Both the position numbers and the translations under genes were made by a program. A stretch of DNA of 64,000 nucleotides from Liolophura sinensis (lineage: Eukaryota > Mollusca > Polyplacophora > Chitonida > Chitonidae): the NCBI RefSeq assembly GCF_032854445.1, contig NC_088305.1, positions 31,833,645 to 31,897,644 on the forward strand, written 5' to 3'. The notes below the pieces were generated by a model, which did not search any database, was not told where the DNA came from, and saw nothing but the letters and a program-made list of their open reading frames with translations. Each line of letters begins with the position of its first letter. Position 1 is the stretch's first letter. Positions 1 through 12,164 of this stretch are shown in pieces.

Positions 1-730
1 ATCTAAACAACAAAAATACTTAACAAGGTTTGTTCGCAGATCAGTCTTCTATTTAACCATATTTACTATTGTGACACGACGATGAAACATTTTCACCAGG
101 TTTCAGATTTGTTTCAACAGCCTGATGTTACTACTGGATAACGGTAAACGATGGTGAAAACTATTGTAAATTTTACAAATGTATGGAAATGGTAGCAACA
201 TGCCTGTTTCGGCGTCAGTTCCCGGTTTCTAGATAACCGTGAAAAGAACGATTCAACTGAAGCTACGGCGATAATTAAAATCTGCTATTTCAGTATGGTA
301 ACTGAGAAGGTGGCCTACTGCTACATTTGCAACTCATGACAGGCGTGGACTTTTGCCGCTTCCTTGTAGACTTTAGTTTGAAGGATGAACATCTTAGAAA
401 AGCTCTTCGGTGTTCAATTTGTAAAAGCCATACACAATTAAAACAACTTATGTGACGAATTGTGAATGACACGAGAAGAATACCATGTTTTCAGATTATA
501 CACTTGTGCCAAATCCTACATTTTGGGAAAGAAGAGCTTGAGTAAGATTCAGGTCATTTGAATATCTGTTCCATGGTTTTGATCAATTTTGTAGGAAATG
601 ATTTCACAGGTTCGTAGATGCAAATAGTGAGTGAATTTTCAGCTCAAATGATACTTTTCAAGTTAACACAACCGATAGACTGCTAAACTGTTATCGCGTT
701 GAAGAAGGTTGCCACATCGAACATAGGAAT
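1..730 (+). repeat. Segmental duplication, copy 1
   Basis: Diverged direct homologue of 5929-6115 plus 7270-7795. Shared blocks include cagatttgtttcaacagcct (112-131 here, about 6042 in the other copy), the stretch ctgctacatttgcaac near 318 and 7427, and the block around 690-720 that matches 7758-7790. Here the two halves are contiguous. Confidence 0.75.
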
Positions 731-805
731 ATTCATATCGGAAATATGAATAATTACAATCATAAGGCAAATGAGTTACTTACTAAACCATGAATAAATT
801 CTAAT

Positions 806-1055
806 TTCGTGTTTTATATACTTTCTTAGCGTGGGAAGACATGGCACCAAGCTGTGGATGGTGGCGAGTTATCTTTGGGCTTTGCACGGTTTTCTCCCAC
901 CACAATGCTGGCCGAAATAAATATTTTCTTAATTTTTTGCACTGGTGATTTAGGTTGAATGTTGTTTTGAAAATTGCCCTTGTTATTATTGACCAGGAAA
1001 CTGCATTGTGATTGACGGTTGGTATATGAATGTCTGAACGACCAGACTATCATTG
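806..1055 (+). repeat. Dispersed repeat R, copy 1 (interrupted)
   Basis: Left end ttttatatactttcttag. The right part has gttgttttgaaaattgccc and ttgacggttggtatatgaat. The same family occurs at 1324-1450, 34697-34870 and 35420-35600. No coding capacity, so it is MITE-like or an old SINE. Confidence 0.55.
829..915 (+). mobile_element. SINE-1 fragment nested in dispersed repeat R
   Basis: Contains the central SINE-1 block (gttttctcccaccacaatgc, then tggccg). It splits a copy of repeat R whose halves are at about 806-828 and 950-1055. Confidence 0.55.
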
Positions 1056-1323
1056 GCATCGTGATATATATCTCTGCTTCACTTTTATGTCATGTAACTT
1101 TCACTTTTAACAGTGACAGAGATATCTTCGTACAATATGTAGTGAGTAGGAACAACAAGTAATACCAAAAATTTCAGAATGCAAGACCGACACCTGTCTC
1201 CAGCTCTTTTCTAGCTCTAGGGACCGTGTATTCGTCGCGTTTAATCAGATAGCCACACTGGACATATGAACTGCGATATATATTTAAATGATGGACACGA
1301 TTTGGATAATGATTTCATTGTTC

Positions 1324-1450
1324 ACTGTCTTAGTTCTTTGATGGTTTGTGTTTGGTTTGTTTTTGCAAATGGGCCATGTGATTATTGACCTGGAACGTCC
1401 ATTTTGGTTGACGGATGTATAGGAATGTCAGCTTCTAGTTCCCTAGATGT
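1324..1450 (+). repeat. Dispersed repeat R, copy 2
   Basis: Shares tcttagttctttg, the block gaacgtccattttggttgac and tataggaatgtc with the other R copies. Confidence 0.6.
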
Positions 1451-1497
1451 AAATGTGAGGACAAATACTTAAATATTCCGGTGTAAACTAAAATTTC

Positions 1498-1757
1498 TAT
1501 TTATTTGTTTATTTAATTGATTGGTGTTTTACTCAAGAGTATTTCAGTCATACGACGCCGGCCAGTACCGGTAATATAGTGGGAGAAAATCGGGCAGACC
1601 TCAGGGGAAAATCATAACCATCCACAGGTTGCTGTCATACCTTCCCAGGAAGTCCTGCACCATGAGTTAAACTTTAACTCAAAGCGATCACATTGGTGAG
1701 ATGCTTTTGGGTCTTTGCGCCGTGCTAGCACGCCATTCACCTCGGCCATGGAGAAAG
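1498..1757 (-). mobile_element. SINE-1, near complete
   Basis: Minus-oriented tRNA-headed SINE. The 3' end is at the left (tttatttaattgattggtg, tail rich in AAATA on the element strand), the tRNA-like head at the right (gtgctagcacgcc and a degenerate promoter region). It probably moved using LINE machinery. Inactive and diverged. Confidence 0.75.
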
Positions 1758-2544
1758 CTTCTAAAATTCAGGGCTGTTGATGTTACGTTACCGGATACAG
1801 CACTCCTGCTATACAAACAAGGATTACGTTATGTAAAAGCCCACCCCAGCCCCACGCGTGTTATATAACACACAAAGGCTGCCCTGAAGAGTGGACCGTG
1901 TACATCTTCCACTGATATTGCTCAGAACAGCCATTTACTCGTCGGACACTTAACAGACGAGAATAGCTGGTTTAAGGGGATTCTCCTCAGCTCCTCCGTG
2001 TCTAATTAGTCATCCTCCAGAGGCACTCAAACCAGAGGCAGTCTCAACATGGGAAGCGTTCCAACACCGAGCTCACGGCACAAATAATAGCCTCTGGTGT
2101 CAATAGCCGCCATTTGGACCAACTCTCAATGCAGTCAACGCAAGGTCCGGCACCATCTATGCCTTTAGAGTGTAAAAGTAATCGATTTACAGTTTAAAGT
2201 TTGTCCACGGAGCTACATAGTTTGAGTAACATGGCTGCAATTAGCTACAGCAGAGGTAAACGCTGTAGATAGACGAACAGAGTTCAGCGAATTGATGGTG
2301 TCACGTGTATGCCGATTATTGTCTGCCAGAAAAAAAAAGACTGAAGAAAGGCCTGAAAAAAAGCACAATCCAAAAAACAGGAGGCAAAGTGAGCAAAAAT
2401 ATTGAACAAAAAGTGATAGAGAAGATATATTAAAAAGTAGAAGGCAATTAACAGCGATTGTGAAGACAGCGTCCTCTGTGAAGAATTGAACGGGGTTTGA
2501 TGGATGTGTGTGAGGACAAGAACTCGTTCAGCCGACGATCAAGG
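1758..2544. other. Unannotated, nothing recognised
   Basis: No long open frame, repeat or RNA gene seen. Confidence 0.5.
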
Positions 2545-2745
2545 CGGTGGCGGAGCCATTGTGGCTAAGCAGCCCCTAAATTGAAGTCAGCATGATGGAC
2601 GTTGTTGGCACACTTGCTTAAAGGGGTTGACCATGCCTCAGCGCAATGAGTCGCTACTCCTGCCATAATGCTGGCCGCCGTCGTATAAGTGAAATATTCT
2701 TGAATACTGCGTAAAACACCAGTCAAATAAATAAATCCCTGTATC
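2545..2745 (+). mobile_element. SINE-1, 3' half conserved
   Basis: The 3' block cataatgctggccgccgtcg, then tgaaatattcttgaatactg and caaataaataaat, is clear. The 5' portion is heavily diverged. Confidence 0.7.
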
Positions 2746-2866
2746 TTTTCCAGCATCAAATGTCACAACGTTGACGGGACCCTGATCATTATAACTGTTA
2801 CTGATATACAGAGTAACCCTTATATTTTTAATGATACAATGCTTGGCCCCTGCATACACTTTTCAA

Positions 2867-2940
2867 ATCCTGATCTCTATCTCTACGCATTAATTTAAAC
2901 TGACCATTTGATATTTGGTAGATGTGGTCCTCTGAATTTA
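2867..2940 (+). repeat. Dispersed repeat S, partial
   Basis: Shares ctctacgcattaatttaaac and tgaccattt with 3166-3292 and 3626-3750. Confidence 0.45.
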
Positions 2941-3165
2941 GCCTATATACATGTCCATGTAATTGTAACAGAAATACTGGCTTTTGCTTTGGTGACATGA
3001 TTAATAAATAGAATGAACACCATGTAGATATCCTTGACGTTCCTAACACTTGGAGAGAGAAATGTGCGCTTTTGACGTCAGCACTCTTAACATCTGTCCT
3101 TAAAGTAGAAGAATTACATTAGTGTTTTAATGGTATAGCCTCCCGAGGCCTCCACTCATACCCTG

Positions 3166-3292
3166 GTCTCTACACACTGATTTGAACTGACCGTTTACAA
3201 AAGTATTGTCGGCGATACGGCTGCTTAACTCACTGTTACTGATGAACCTTCCATTCCAAACGTCTACAGGACAATAAAACGTTAAATATCAA
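3166..3292 (+). repeat. Dispersed repeat S, copy 2
   Basis: Shares the order gatttgaactgaccgtttac, cggctgcttaactc and aataaaacgttaaat with the next copy. The 3' end resembles the gttaaac ends of SINEs. Confidence 0.55.
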
Positions 3293-3299
3293 TAAAATG

Positions 3300-3365
3300 T
3301 GACGAGGGTGCTGTCGTATTAGTCATATATTCTTCAGTACGACGTAAAACACCAATCAAACAAAA
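3300..3365 (+). mobile_element. SINE-1 3' fragment
   Basis: Only the tail remains (atattcttcagtacgacgta, then aaacaccaatcaaac). Confidence 0.55.
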
Positions 3366-3625
3366 AGAAGTTAAATCAGTTTGGATCAGCGGCAGATTGG
3401 CTTCAGGACGTTTGGACCAATCGGGGCTTTGTGCTTTCCCCTGCCAAGAAGAATTTTCTGGAATTGTCCATGGTATATAAATTGTAGCGCCATGTTACAA
3501 ACAATCATCAAACATATAAAATTACCGGTATTGAAAATCCCTGGACACAGTCATTCTGTGTTACACGCAAATAATTTTCATTGACATCGTATGAACAAGT
3601 GCAAACATTCTGCTTTGAAAAAGCT

Positions 3626-3750
3626 AATCTCTGCGCGTTGATTTAAGCTGACCATTTACAGGAAAATTGTCAGTGATACAGCTGTCTGATCGTCTTGCTA
3701 ATAAATCTACCAAACTACAAATGTACAGAATAATAAAGCGTTAAACACAA
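3626..3750 (+). repeat. Dispersed repeat S, copy 3
   Basis: gatttaagctgaccatttac, cagctgtctgatcg and aataataaagcgttaaacac align with the preceding copy. Confidence 0.55.
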
Positions 3751-3762
3751 ATACGAGGTGAC

Positions 3763-3975
3763 ATGGGCGGTCCCCCAAAGGAAATTAAAGGCGAGGACGA
3801 TGACAATGACAAGCAGTTATGCCCGACCATTTCCGATTTCTATACCTGTCTTCAGCAATTCTATTTCCGGAATGGTCAAAATACAATCAAGTCTGTAATT
3901 CGCGTGAGGAAATGTAAAGTTTATGAGAATTCTTTAGTGGTGGAAATTACCAACCCTACAGGATTGTTTCCGTGA
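3763..3975 (+). other. Unassigned 70-residue open frame
   Basis: ATG-initiated, with an acidic stretch (GEDDDNDKQ) and no recognisable domain, signal peptide or splice context. It could be a small gene or chance. It is noted because its composition is less repeat-like than other short frames in this part. Confidence 0.12.
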
Positions 3976-5328
3976 GGCAGTAAATAACAATTTGGGCAGC
4001 AAGTGAGATATCCCGGGGGAGAGGATCGATGATCATTTCCCGCCGGTACCCGGACAGCCAGGCACAGTCGGAGAAACTCCTCACCAGTGGCCGCCATTCG
4101 TCTTACGGCGGTATTTGTAGACAACTTCAAAGAGAGCCGAGATCAAGTTAGATCTACTCCAGCCACTTGATACCTAACATCCGGGCATCACTAAACTTGG
4201 TTTTCAGCCATGGTTATCTTGCTTAACACAGGGATGTCTGGAAAGTGTCAACCTTGTGTGATAAGTTGTGGCCATCTTGAGTAAGTTCCCTGCGGAAAGT
4301 CCTGTCTCTTCACGTCATAAATTGTTGGCGGTAGAAGATTTTCAGTGTTATAATTAAAGCTCAACGTTTATATAGATACCCCAGCGCATATTCTGAAGTA
4401 AAAACACGTCGTTGCTGCAATGTCGTTTATTTCACAATTCATCTGCCATTAAACATGAGGTCACGTGTTCGGATCCACCTCCCGCTGGTTTTTCTACGGC
4501 TTAAGGCACAGGGTCTGAAGCAGGGGCACGGGGCATGACAATACGATGGAAGTAAGGGAAGCTTTAAATGGTAAATATGTGGTTTTATAATGAAGAGAAA
4601 AACCCGGGGCCCCCATCTTGGTGATATTATCATGAAGAGAGTATGACGATAAACATATAATCCACACCAATGTCCTTGACGTCACGAGTTACTGACGACA
4701 AATTCATAAGCCTTAGATGCGAACTCTTGACTAACCTTGAGAAAGCCAAGAGTCATATTGGTTAAGAAAATAAAGTTACCTGTTGTATGCACATAACACA
4801 AGACTGGGTGTCTACCTTACTATCAGCAGAGGTACACTTAAGTTAACTTATATAAAAAACAAATGTGGACAATGATCCACGCTATCGTATCCCAGTGGCA
4901 TTCAGTTTAAACTATATTTGAAAGACATGGCCTGCATGGATAATGGGGTTGCGAAATTTGTCAGACAAATAAGCTTAGTTCGTGAGAAAACGGATACTTT
5001 ATGCAGAGAAAATTGCCCCACAAGTGAGTTTTCTCTTGGTGCCAATTCTGTAAACTTCCTCAGTCTCACGGGGATGTAACTTTGAGAAGTCACCGACGTC
5101 TCTATTTCCCAGAAAGACGTTAAGAATGTCTTATATCCTAAAGCCCCTCGCTCACTGAGAAGTTCATTTTCCGCACAGGCGAAGAGTGACTAAGCTTTAT
5201 CTTTAATGTGAAATCGAATCTCTCTCAGAATGAAAAATACACAGCTGGAAGTGAACAAAACGAGACACTAGGCGACAGTGTGGTAATCGGTATCTGGTCA
5301 CACATAAACAGGAAAGTTACAGACAAAT
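3976..5328. other. Unannotated, nothing recognised
   Basis: Only short frames on either strand without splice support. Confidence 0.5.
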
Positions 5329-5500
5329 GACATTTCATGTTACCTCAGTCAGAGTTTTATGAACTCCATAGCTGTACCAGAGGGCACTCTTCCTTGAAGC
5401 ACCATAGTTAGGACATTTCATGTTACCTCAATCAGAGTTTTATGAACTCTATGTCACAGCTGTACCAGAGGGCACTCTTCCTTGAAGCACCATAGTTAGG
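5329..5500 (+). repeat. Tandem duplication, 83/89 bp
   Basis: Two adjacent copies starting gacatttcatgttacctca. The second has a 6-base gtcaca insertion and two substitutions. Confidence 0.9.
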
Positions 5501-5928
5501 ACAGACGTAAGGTAAAAGTAATAAATTAATAAATAAGACTTTCCGATGACCGCTATGGAGGATTAGAGCGCTGGCCACGAAAGAGCTAGATCTGAATATA
5601 CAGCTCGTATCATCGGATGGTAAAGTCTAGGTATCAAATTTTCCCACTCAAACTGATGTATATGGAGAAGGCGTGGATGCTTCAAACGTTCAATTTCAGA
5701 CTCCGGCGATACCAATGTTTAGGCAAGCCATAAAATGTCGGCATAAATTCCTGATAACAAAAAGACCATGTTGTGCCACAAAAGTCATGGGAGACGACCA
5801 ATCTATAAATTTTCAGAGAAGGAGAAACTGTCTGTATAAGACTGATGTACCTCTGTGCAGAAATATGTGTTGATAGCTCTCCTCAAAAAACTTCTTAGAC
5901 GCTTGTTTTGAATTATAACTGAACTTGA

Positions 5929-6115
5929 ACCTAAACAACAACAATATTTAACAAGACTGGGGGATTAGTCTTTTATCTAACTACATTTATTACAGTGATA
6001 ATTACAAGAAACTACGATATTTCACCAGCTGGTCAGATTTGTTTCAACAGCCTGATGTTATTATTGTATAATTGTCAGCGATCATGAAATTTATTGAAAA
6101 TTTTACAAATATGAA
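5929..6115 (+). repeat. Segmental duplication, copy 2, left part
   Basis: Matches 1-190 with many substitutions and small indels. Homology stops near 6115 and resumes near 7270, so about 1.15 kb separates the two parts. Confidence 0.7.
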
Positions 6116-6933
6116 ATGTACCCGGCAACTGGGACAGTAGACTGTTGTGGACAAACTTTATTGCTTTTCTACTAATGTTAAATGTACAAGAGAATTTTCA
6201 ATCAAGACAAAGTTTATATAGCCTCTAACCCTGTATTAAGCTTGATCAGACACTGTTATGATTATCTTTACACTCCGTCTATATTAACTCAAAATAAAAT
6301 CACACGCATTCGAAGGCCTTACATCGTATGTCACTTAAATAGTCATACATTGATTATATCAATCAAATCGAGCTAAAACATGATACCAGGAACCCATTTC
6401 TACAGATTTTTTTCGGTCATAACGTCATAGGCTATAAGCTTGCTTTCTATCAAATGATCAGAAGGGAAACTGTGGAAACACTTGCCCCACCCTGGCCTAC
6501 ATCGTCATCTGGTCCAGCGGAAGGCCTTTAACACCAAATCTATTTTCCGGGGATCCACCGAAGCAGAGTAAAACAACAAGATCACCTTTAATATCACGGA
6601 GCTTGGTCTATTACATGATGTTTTTCCTGATTCAACACGATGAGATACTGGGAGACAACCTAAGGCTGAGGAATGTAATATACGACGTCCAGATGACCGG
6701 AAGTGATAGGGTTGGAGTTCTTCCTTAAGACCCAACATTGCAGGTCGCAGTTATGTTTTCAAGACAAGCGGACCAAGAAGAGAGATTTAAAGGAAAGGTC
6801 TCTAAAAATCATACAAGTAGGCATCACTTCATAAACCGATTAAACGATACATAAATATACTTTCATTTATTTTTGTGAAAACTGTTAAAGGCGCTCAAAC
6901 ATTTGAATTCTATAGGGGTGAGGAGGGGGGGGG
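6116..6933. other. Segment specific to duplication copy 2, nothing recognised
   Basis: Left part of the 1.15-kb segment missing from copy 1. Includes an 11-base G run at 6925-6935. A 77-codon minus frame (6505-6738) has no known domain. Confidence 0.5.
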
Positions 6934-7152
6934 GGCTTTATGGACCATACTATCAGAGGTTAGGAACTCTGACGTCACAGGAAGCTTTTTCAATTCTAAC
7001 CATGACACTGTATGTTGGAATAACTCTTTTCACCCATGAGTGAAAGATTACTGAAATAATGTTCCCAAAATAACTTCCTTCTGGTGAACATCAGGAAAAA
7101 AGGTGATGTAACGTCAGAGTTCCTTGATACCATCAGTATGGCTCATAAAGCC
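6934..7152. repeat. Imperfect inverted repeat, 45-bp arms
   Basis: The left arm 6934-6978 (ggctttatg, ccatact, ggaactctgacgtcac) is the reverse complement of the right arm 7108-7152 with few mismatches. The spacer is about 129 bp. It lies in the 1.15-kb segment present only in duplication copy 2. Confidence 0.8.
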
Positions 7153-7269
7153 CACCATTGTAATCAGATATTTGAATGTTTTTCAATATTTTAAAAAAAT
7201 GTGAGATTTTTTACTCAATGTTTTCAGTTGTCTGGATGATGAACCTAACTTCATATTTCAGTTTTTTTT

Positions 7270-7795
7270 TCTAATTTAAATCCTTTGTTTCATCATCGTG
7301 TTTGTTTCATCGTCACTTCCCATTCTCGAGCATTACTGGATAACTGTGAAAAGAAATGTTCAGACGAAGCTTTGACGATAAATAAAAAACTGTTATGTCC
7401 AATATGGTAAATAAGAAGGCAGCACACTGCTACATTTGCAACACATACCATGTTTGGACTGTTGTCGCTTGCTGACATTTTTCAGTACGATTTAGTAGAT
7501 TTTAGTACAAACACGAGCATATTAGAATAGTCAATGATGCCTTCCGTTATATCCTTGTGGCCAATCCTACATTTGGAAACCGTAGAGTTTGGGTAAGCCC
7601 AGTCATTTAAATATGTTTTCCATGGAGTTTATCGCATTCGTTTGCGGTCGTTTAATCCGTTCATAAATGCAAATATTTAGTGGATATTTAGCGAGTTTTC
7701 AGCTGAAATAAAACTTTTAAAATTAAAAGCAACAGTTAGAATGCCAGAGAGTGATCGTGTTGAAGATTGTCGCCACGTTGGATGCAGGAAAAGTT
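7270..7795 (+). repeat. Segmental duplication, copy 2, right part
   Basis: Matches about 200-730 of copy 1. The 25-27-bp minisatellite at 7847 begins soon after the homology ends. Confidence 0.7.
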
Positions 7796-7846
7796 GCAAT
7801 CAAACCGCATCTGAGATCAATATTCCGATTACCAAATTATACAGGA

Positions 7847-8170
7847 GCATGGGAGAAGATTTGCCCACGGAGTATGGGAGTAGATTTGCACACGGATTGC
7901 ACGGTAGTAGATTTACAGACGGATTGCACGGTAGTGGATTTGCACACGGATTGTATGGGAATAGAATTGCCCACTTAGCATGGGAGTAGATTTGCACACG
8001 GAGCATGGGAGTAGGTTTGCCCACGGAGCATGTGAATAGATTTGCACACATATTGCACGGGAGTAGATTTACACAGAGATTGCAGTGGAGTAGATTTGCA
8101 CACTGAACATGGGAGTAGGTTTGCCCACAGAGTATGGTAGTAGATTTGCTCACGGATTGCACGGGAGTAT
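7847..8170 (+). repeat. Minisatellite, 25-27-bp unit, about 12 copies
   Basis: Unit atgggagtagatttgcacac plus gga(tt)gc, with two length classes. It creates overlapping short open frames on both strands that are not genes. Confidence 0.9.
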
Positions 8171-8628
8171 AACATTCCTGGCTTGATGTAAGTGAAGCTA
8201 GTAAATCTCCCTCCGGATGTGCCTCAGTTTGAACCCGTGTAGGACAGATTTATTCCTAACTAGCTTTTCTGCCTAATCAAGTGTCAGTAGCATTTTAACA
8301 GCATTTTACTAACGTGACTTGCCTGTCGCGTGGCGTAATCAAAGCCCTCTGCACAGTTACACAATCCAGTTGCATGCTGCACCTGGCTCCTATATCAGTC
8401 TGCACAACCTCTCCGTTGCAAATGTTTTATTCAAGTACACGTATTGCCATATCTGTAATTACATCAATACAATCACATACAAAATCACTTCCTAATGATG
8501 CCTGACTCTGAGGGCACTGTTTTGAAACCCGAAACATTCTTAACCAATCTGCTAGAAGCTAAGATATACCAAGAGTTTTTGCGCAGGCCTACGAAAACAA
8601 TAGTCTCAAGAAAGAAAGAAAAACCCCA

Positions 8629-8943
8629 AATAACTAGCATGCTGTATGACCCTGGAAGTCAAGTCCGTAATAACCAGTGCGCTGTATGACCGAGAAAGTC
8701 AAACCCCTAATGACCAGTGTGCTATATGACCGAGAAAGTCAAACCCCTTATAACCAGTACGCTATATGACTGAGAAAGTCAAACCCCTAATAACCGGTAC
8801 GCTGTATGAGCGAAAAAGTCAAATCCCTAATAACCAGTATGCTATGACCAGGGAAAACAAGTCCATAAAAACCAGTATGCTATGTGACCAAGAAAGTAAA
8901 GTCCCTAATAACTAGTACGCTATATGACCAAGAAAGTTAAGTC
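8629..8943 (+). repeat. Minisatellite, 40-bp unit, about 8 copies
   Basis: Unit aataaccagtacgctatatg, then accgagaaagtcaaacccct, with moderate divergence. Confidence 0.92.
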
Positions 8944-9514
8944 CAAAATATACCTGAAGCAGACCGGAAATTACAACCTGAGCTGTAACATGGGCAGTAG
9001 ACTGGACGCCAGACAATACCTGAGGTGATATCAGCGCAAACCGCCATGACGATTGTCTCCTGGTAAAATGCCACATCAAACCCTGGGCGCATTTATGTGT
9101 GCTGATAACATTCACCTTCGCAGCTGTGAATGTGAGGCAAATTCAGTTTAACGAAAGAATTTGTGGTGTATTTGAAAAGAAGGCTCTTGATCAAAAGCAA
9201 AGACGGTTGAAAAGTTTGTTATAGGTAAAAAACCATGCTAGCAGACATTCTACACCATGTCGTGGCGTGTAGTAACAGCGGCAGCCCGATTTGTTTGAAT
9301 CACTTGAGACACTAGTGTGTAGGACTTCCTGGTTTTGCTTGGATCGCTTGCCGGTTAATTCTCAAGCCGCAGTAGAACAAACAGAGCTATGAGGGTACAG
9401 CCTGATTGGACAAACTGACCAGAAGAACAGTACAAAAGCTGGGATTTATTTATGCCATTTGAATCTATTGATACGCTAGTGTGGAAGCAAAGCTTAATGA
9501 CTAAGGAGGCTCTC
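8944..9514. other. Unannotated, nothing recognised
   Basis: No supported feature between the 40-bp array and the SINE-1 fragment. The 8171-8628 gap before the array is also empty. Confidence 0.5.
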
Positions 9515-9586
9515 AGCAATGCGGTTGTCATCGTATTTGTGAAGTATTCTTGACTACGAGGTAAAACATCACTCAAAAACATAAAT
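9515..9586 (+). mobile_element. SINE-1 3' fragment
   Basis: Degraded copy of the tail (gtgaagtattcttgactacg, then aggtaaaacatcactc). Confidence 0.5.
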
Positions 9587-11430
9587 GCGCCCAATGATCT
9601 GTGTTGAACACTGAGGCGGCTGGTGTTTGCACTTTTCCTTTTTCTAGTTCTAGATCTCTGAAGTGTAAATTACTGAGATAAATAACTATCCTATGTTGGC
9701 GTAGATTACATTTACGCGGGATGTGCCCATCGTTGAAGAGAAGTAGTTGCAAACGCTCTGACGTGGCAGTTGTGAGTTTGGGATGGGAGAGAGAGCAAAC
9801 TGTTAGACAAAATTTAACATCTGCCTGTCGTGAGCGTTTTCCTCCAATGCACGAAACCTATCCATCAGTCTTGACAGAGGGGGTTGTCCTGCCTCAAACC
9901 AGCACTTATGCCGACCGATAAATCGCTCTGTTTGTCACACATCACGCATCATAAAGCCATCAAAACCCAGACATAATCGCTTCTCCCCAACGTTTATTGG
10001 TAACAAATGACGTTTTCATTTTAGCATGCTGATGGACACGTCCCTTCGCCTTCCGCCCATTGCTCGTCACTAAGATTCCAGAAAGTGATTTATTTTAGAC
10101 AAACTTGCTATTAGAGCTTTTCTTTGCTACGGGTACTAACATGATGATCAAGAAACATAAGTCATTCCACCTCTAGCGGGATGAATGTTCGCAAACAGCC
10201 ATCATCCGAAATTCGATTGTTTGCGCTTTTGAAATCATATGCGATAACAGAACAAGTATCCAGTATGTTTTGTTTTCATCTGGTTGGCTGATCTAGTTTG
10301 ACTGTGTAGTCTTCAGAGATATAATTTACTTTTCACGATATAATTTATCAGGGCTATGTGCCTTTCCAGAGTTGTGGGATCTATTCGACTTTGCCAAAGA
10401 ACAGAATTCTGGCATAGTAAACTGTAGAGTTGTGACATTGTGCATGGGCTGCTTTCGTCTTTCAAATTTGTTGATGAAATTTTCTCATGATCAGTTCAGT
10501 TATAATTTCGTGTGGGTATGTCACCCATGAAGGCACAGGTATCGAACGTGTTAATCAGTTTCACAGAGTCCGTGATAACGAATTGTTAGAAGAAAATCTT
10601 GAGGTAAAATGAGAAAAGACCCCATTCCATTAGTTACGTGAGATCATTTGCCACCTATCACTCTGCCGTGCCTGCTTACTTAGCTGTCTATGCCCAAGTG
10701 TTTTTGCAACTAAAGAACTGACTAAAATATGGAACATGTTGGACACATTAATTAAGAGTCAAAAAACACAATACGTGGATGTTGTGATCTTTTGTTATTC
10801 ACTGGAACACGAGTAACCTCAGTGACGTCGGGAGAAGTATTAGGTCTATACCCTGATACGATCAGCCACCGCGGAGCTCACCCTGATGACTGTCTTACAT
10901 CTGTCCAGTGGGAGCCAATAGGATGAAGTCATCGTAGTCACAGTGTATCCCGACTCAATTATCATTACACAATCCCGGGCTCAAGCGGATGTAATTCTCA
11001 TTCTCTCGGCTATAACACGACTGTTTCTATTGGCTGTCACAAGTCCTGTTCACCATTAGACGTGGAGGATGAGGGTTAAGGAGTAATTGGCTTCTCCAAG
11101 ACTCCATTTTACAGGACTGCAGATATCCTGGGAGATTTCTTACAGTGGGGGATGTCTCCAGACTTTAAGACAGGATTTCCCGCTGGGGGAATGTTAGAAA
11201 GCCGACATGGAAATGACATCACCTTTTTTAATGGGGTTGTTCGTTTCGCTATCAATATACACCATACATTATTATTTTGCAGTCTCTTGATTTCTTCTGA
11301 GCTGTCCACTGGATAAATTACACCGGCCACCAGTGTATAAACATGTATAAAATACGCAAATAAATGAAGAAAAAAAATGAGTCGAGAATATTTTTATATT
11401 AAACAACCAACAAAGAAGGCTCCTCGGCAT
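9587..11430. other. Unannotated, nothing recognised
   Basis: Short frames only, no repeat seen by eye. Confidence 0.5.
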
Positions 11431-11605
11431 GTTCGCGTAATTAACCTGTCTTATCGGACATGACGCGTTGAGGGTGGGTGTCAAGGTAGCTTTTGTTATA
11501 TCACCACTGTACATGCATGTTGGCGTGATTAACCTGTCTTATCGGACATGACGCGTTGAGGTTGGGTGTGAAGGTAGCTTTTGTTATATAACCGCCGTAC
11601 ATGCT
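11431..11605 (+). repeat. Tandem duplication, 88 bp, 2 copies
   Basis: Both copies contain acctgtcttatcggacatga and ggtagcttttgttatat, about 90 percent alike by eye. Confidence 0.92.
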
Positions 11606-12164
11606 GTACGGCACTGACAACACTTTGTTCCCCCATTTTTCGGGAGAGTGTTGACCTTTGAGAACCATAAAGGCGAGAGCACCAGCCAAATGAGAATGTT
11701 AGTAAAATTTGATGGTTGGGAAAGTCGATGTTTAGCCTTTATGGACAGTGGCGTTTACAAGGCCAGGTTCAGAGCAATAGCAATGCAACAACAGCCAGTG
11801 TGGCCAGTGTGATAAGAAGAAGTTCCTAAGCTAATGTTGAAACTAGGTTGAGTTGAAAATTTTAAATTCACAAAAATGATTCGTTTTTAAGAAAGGTATG
11901 TTCTTGTAAAACGCAAGGGGCGGGTAGGCGGGTTGGGGTGGGTTATATTTAGGGTACATACACATACTGCTAAGTTTCATATCCTCTGACGGGATGTCCG
12001 TCCGCACCATTATACCTTCAGTAGAACATTGTCTCTTAACGTATCGCATCTCCGTCTAACTGCCAGATGACGGCAATTATTCAGTTACAAATTCTTATTT
12101 GTAAGACTAGCGCTACCTTGTGGTTGGGGGAGAGAAATAGGGTAAGTAATAAAACTGACTGTCC

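Noticed and set aside
6505-6738. 77-codon minus-strand frame in the copy-2-specific segment
   Set aside because: No domain, and the length is within chance for this composition.
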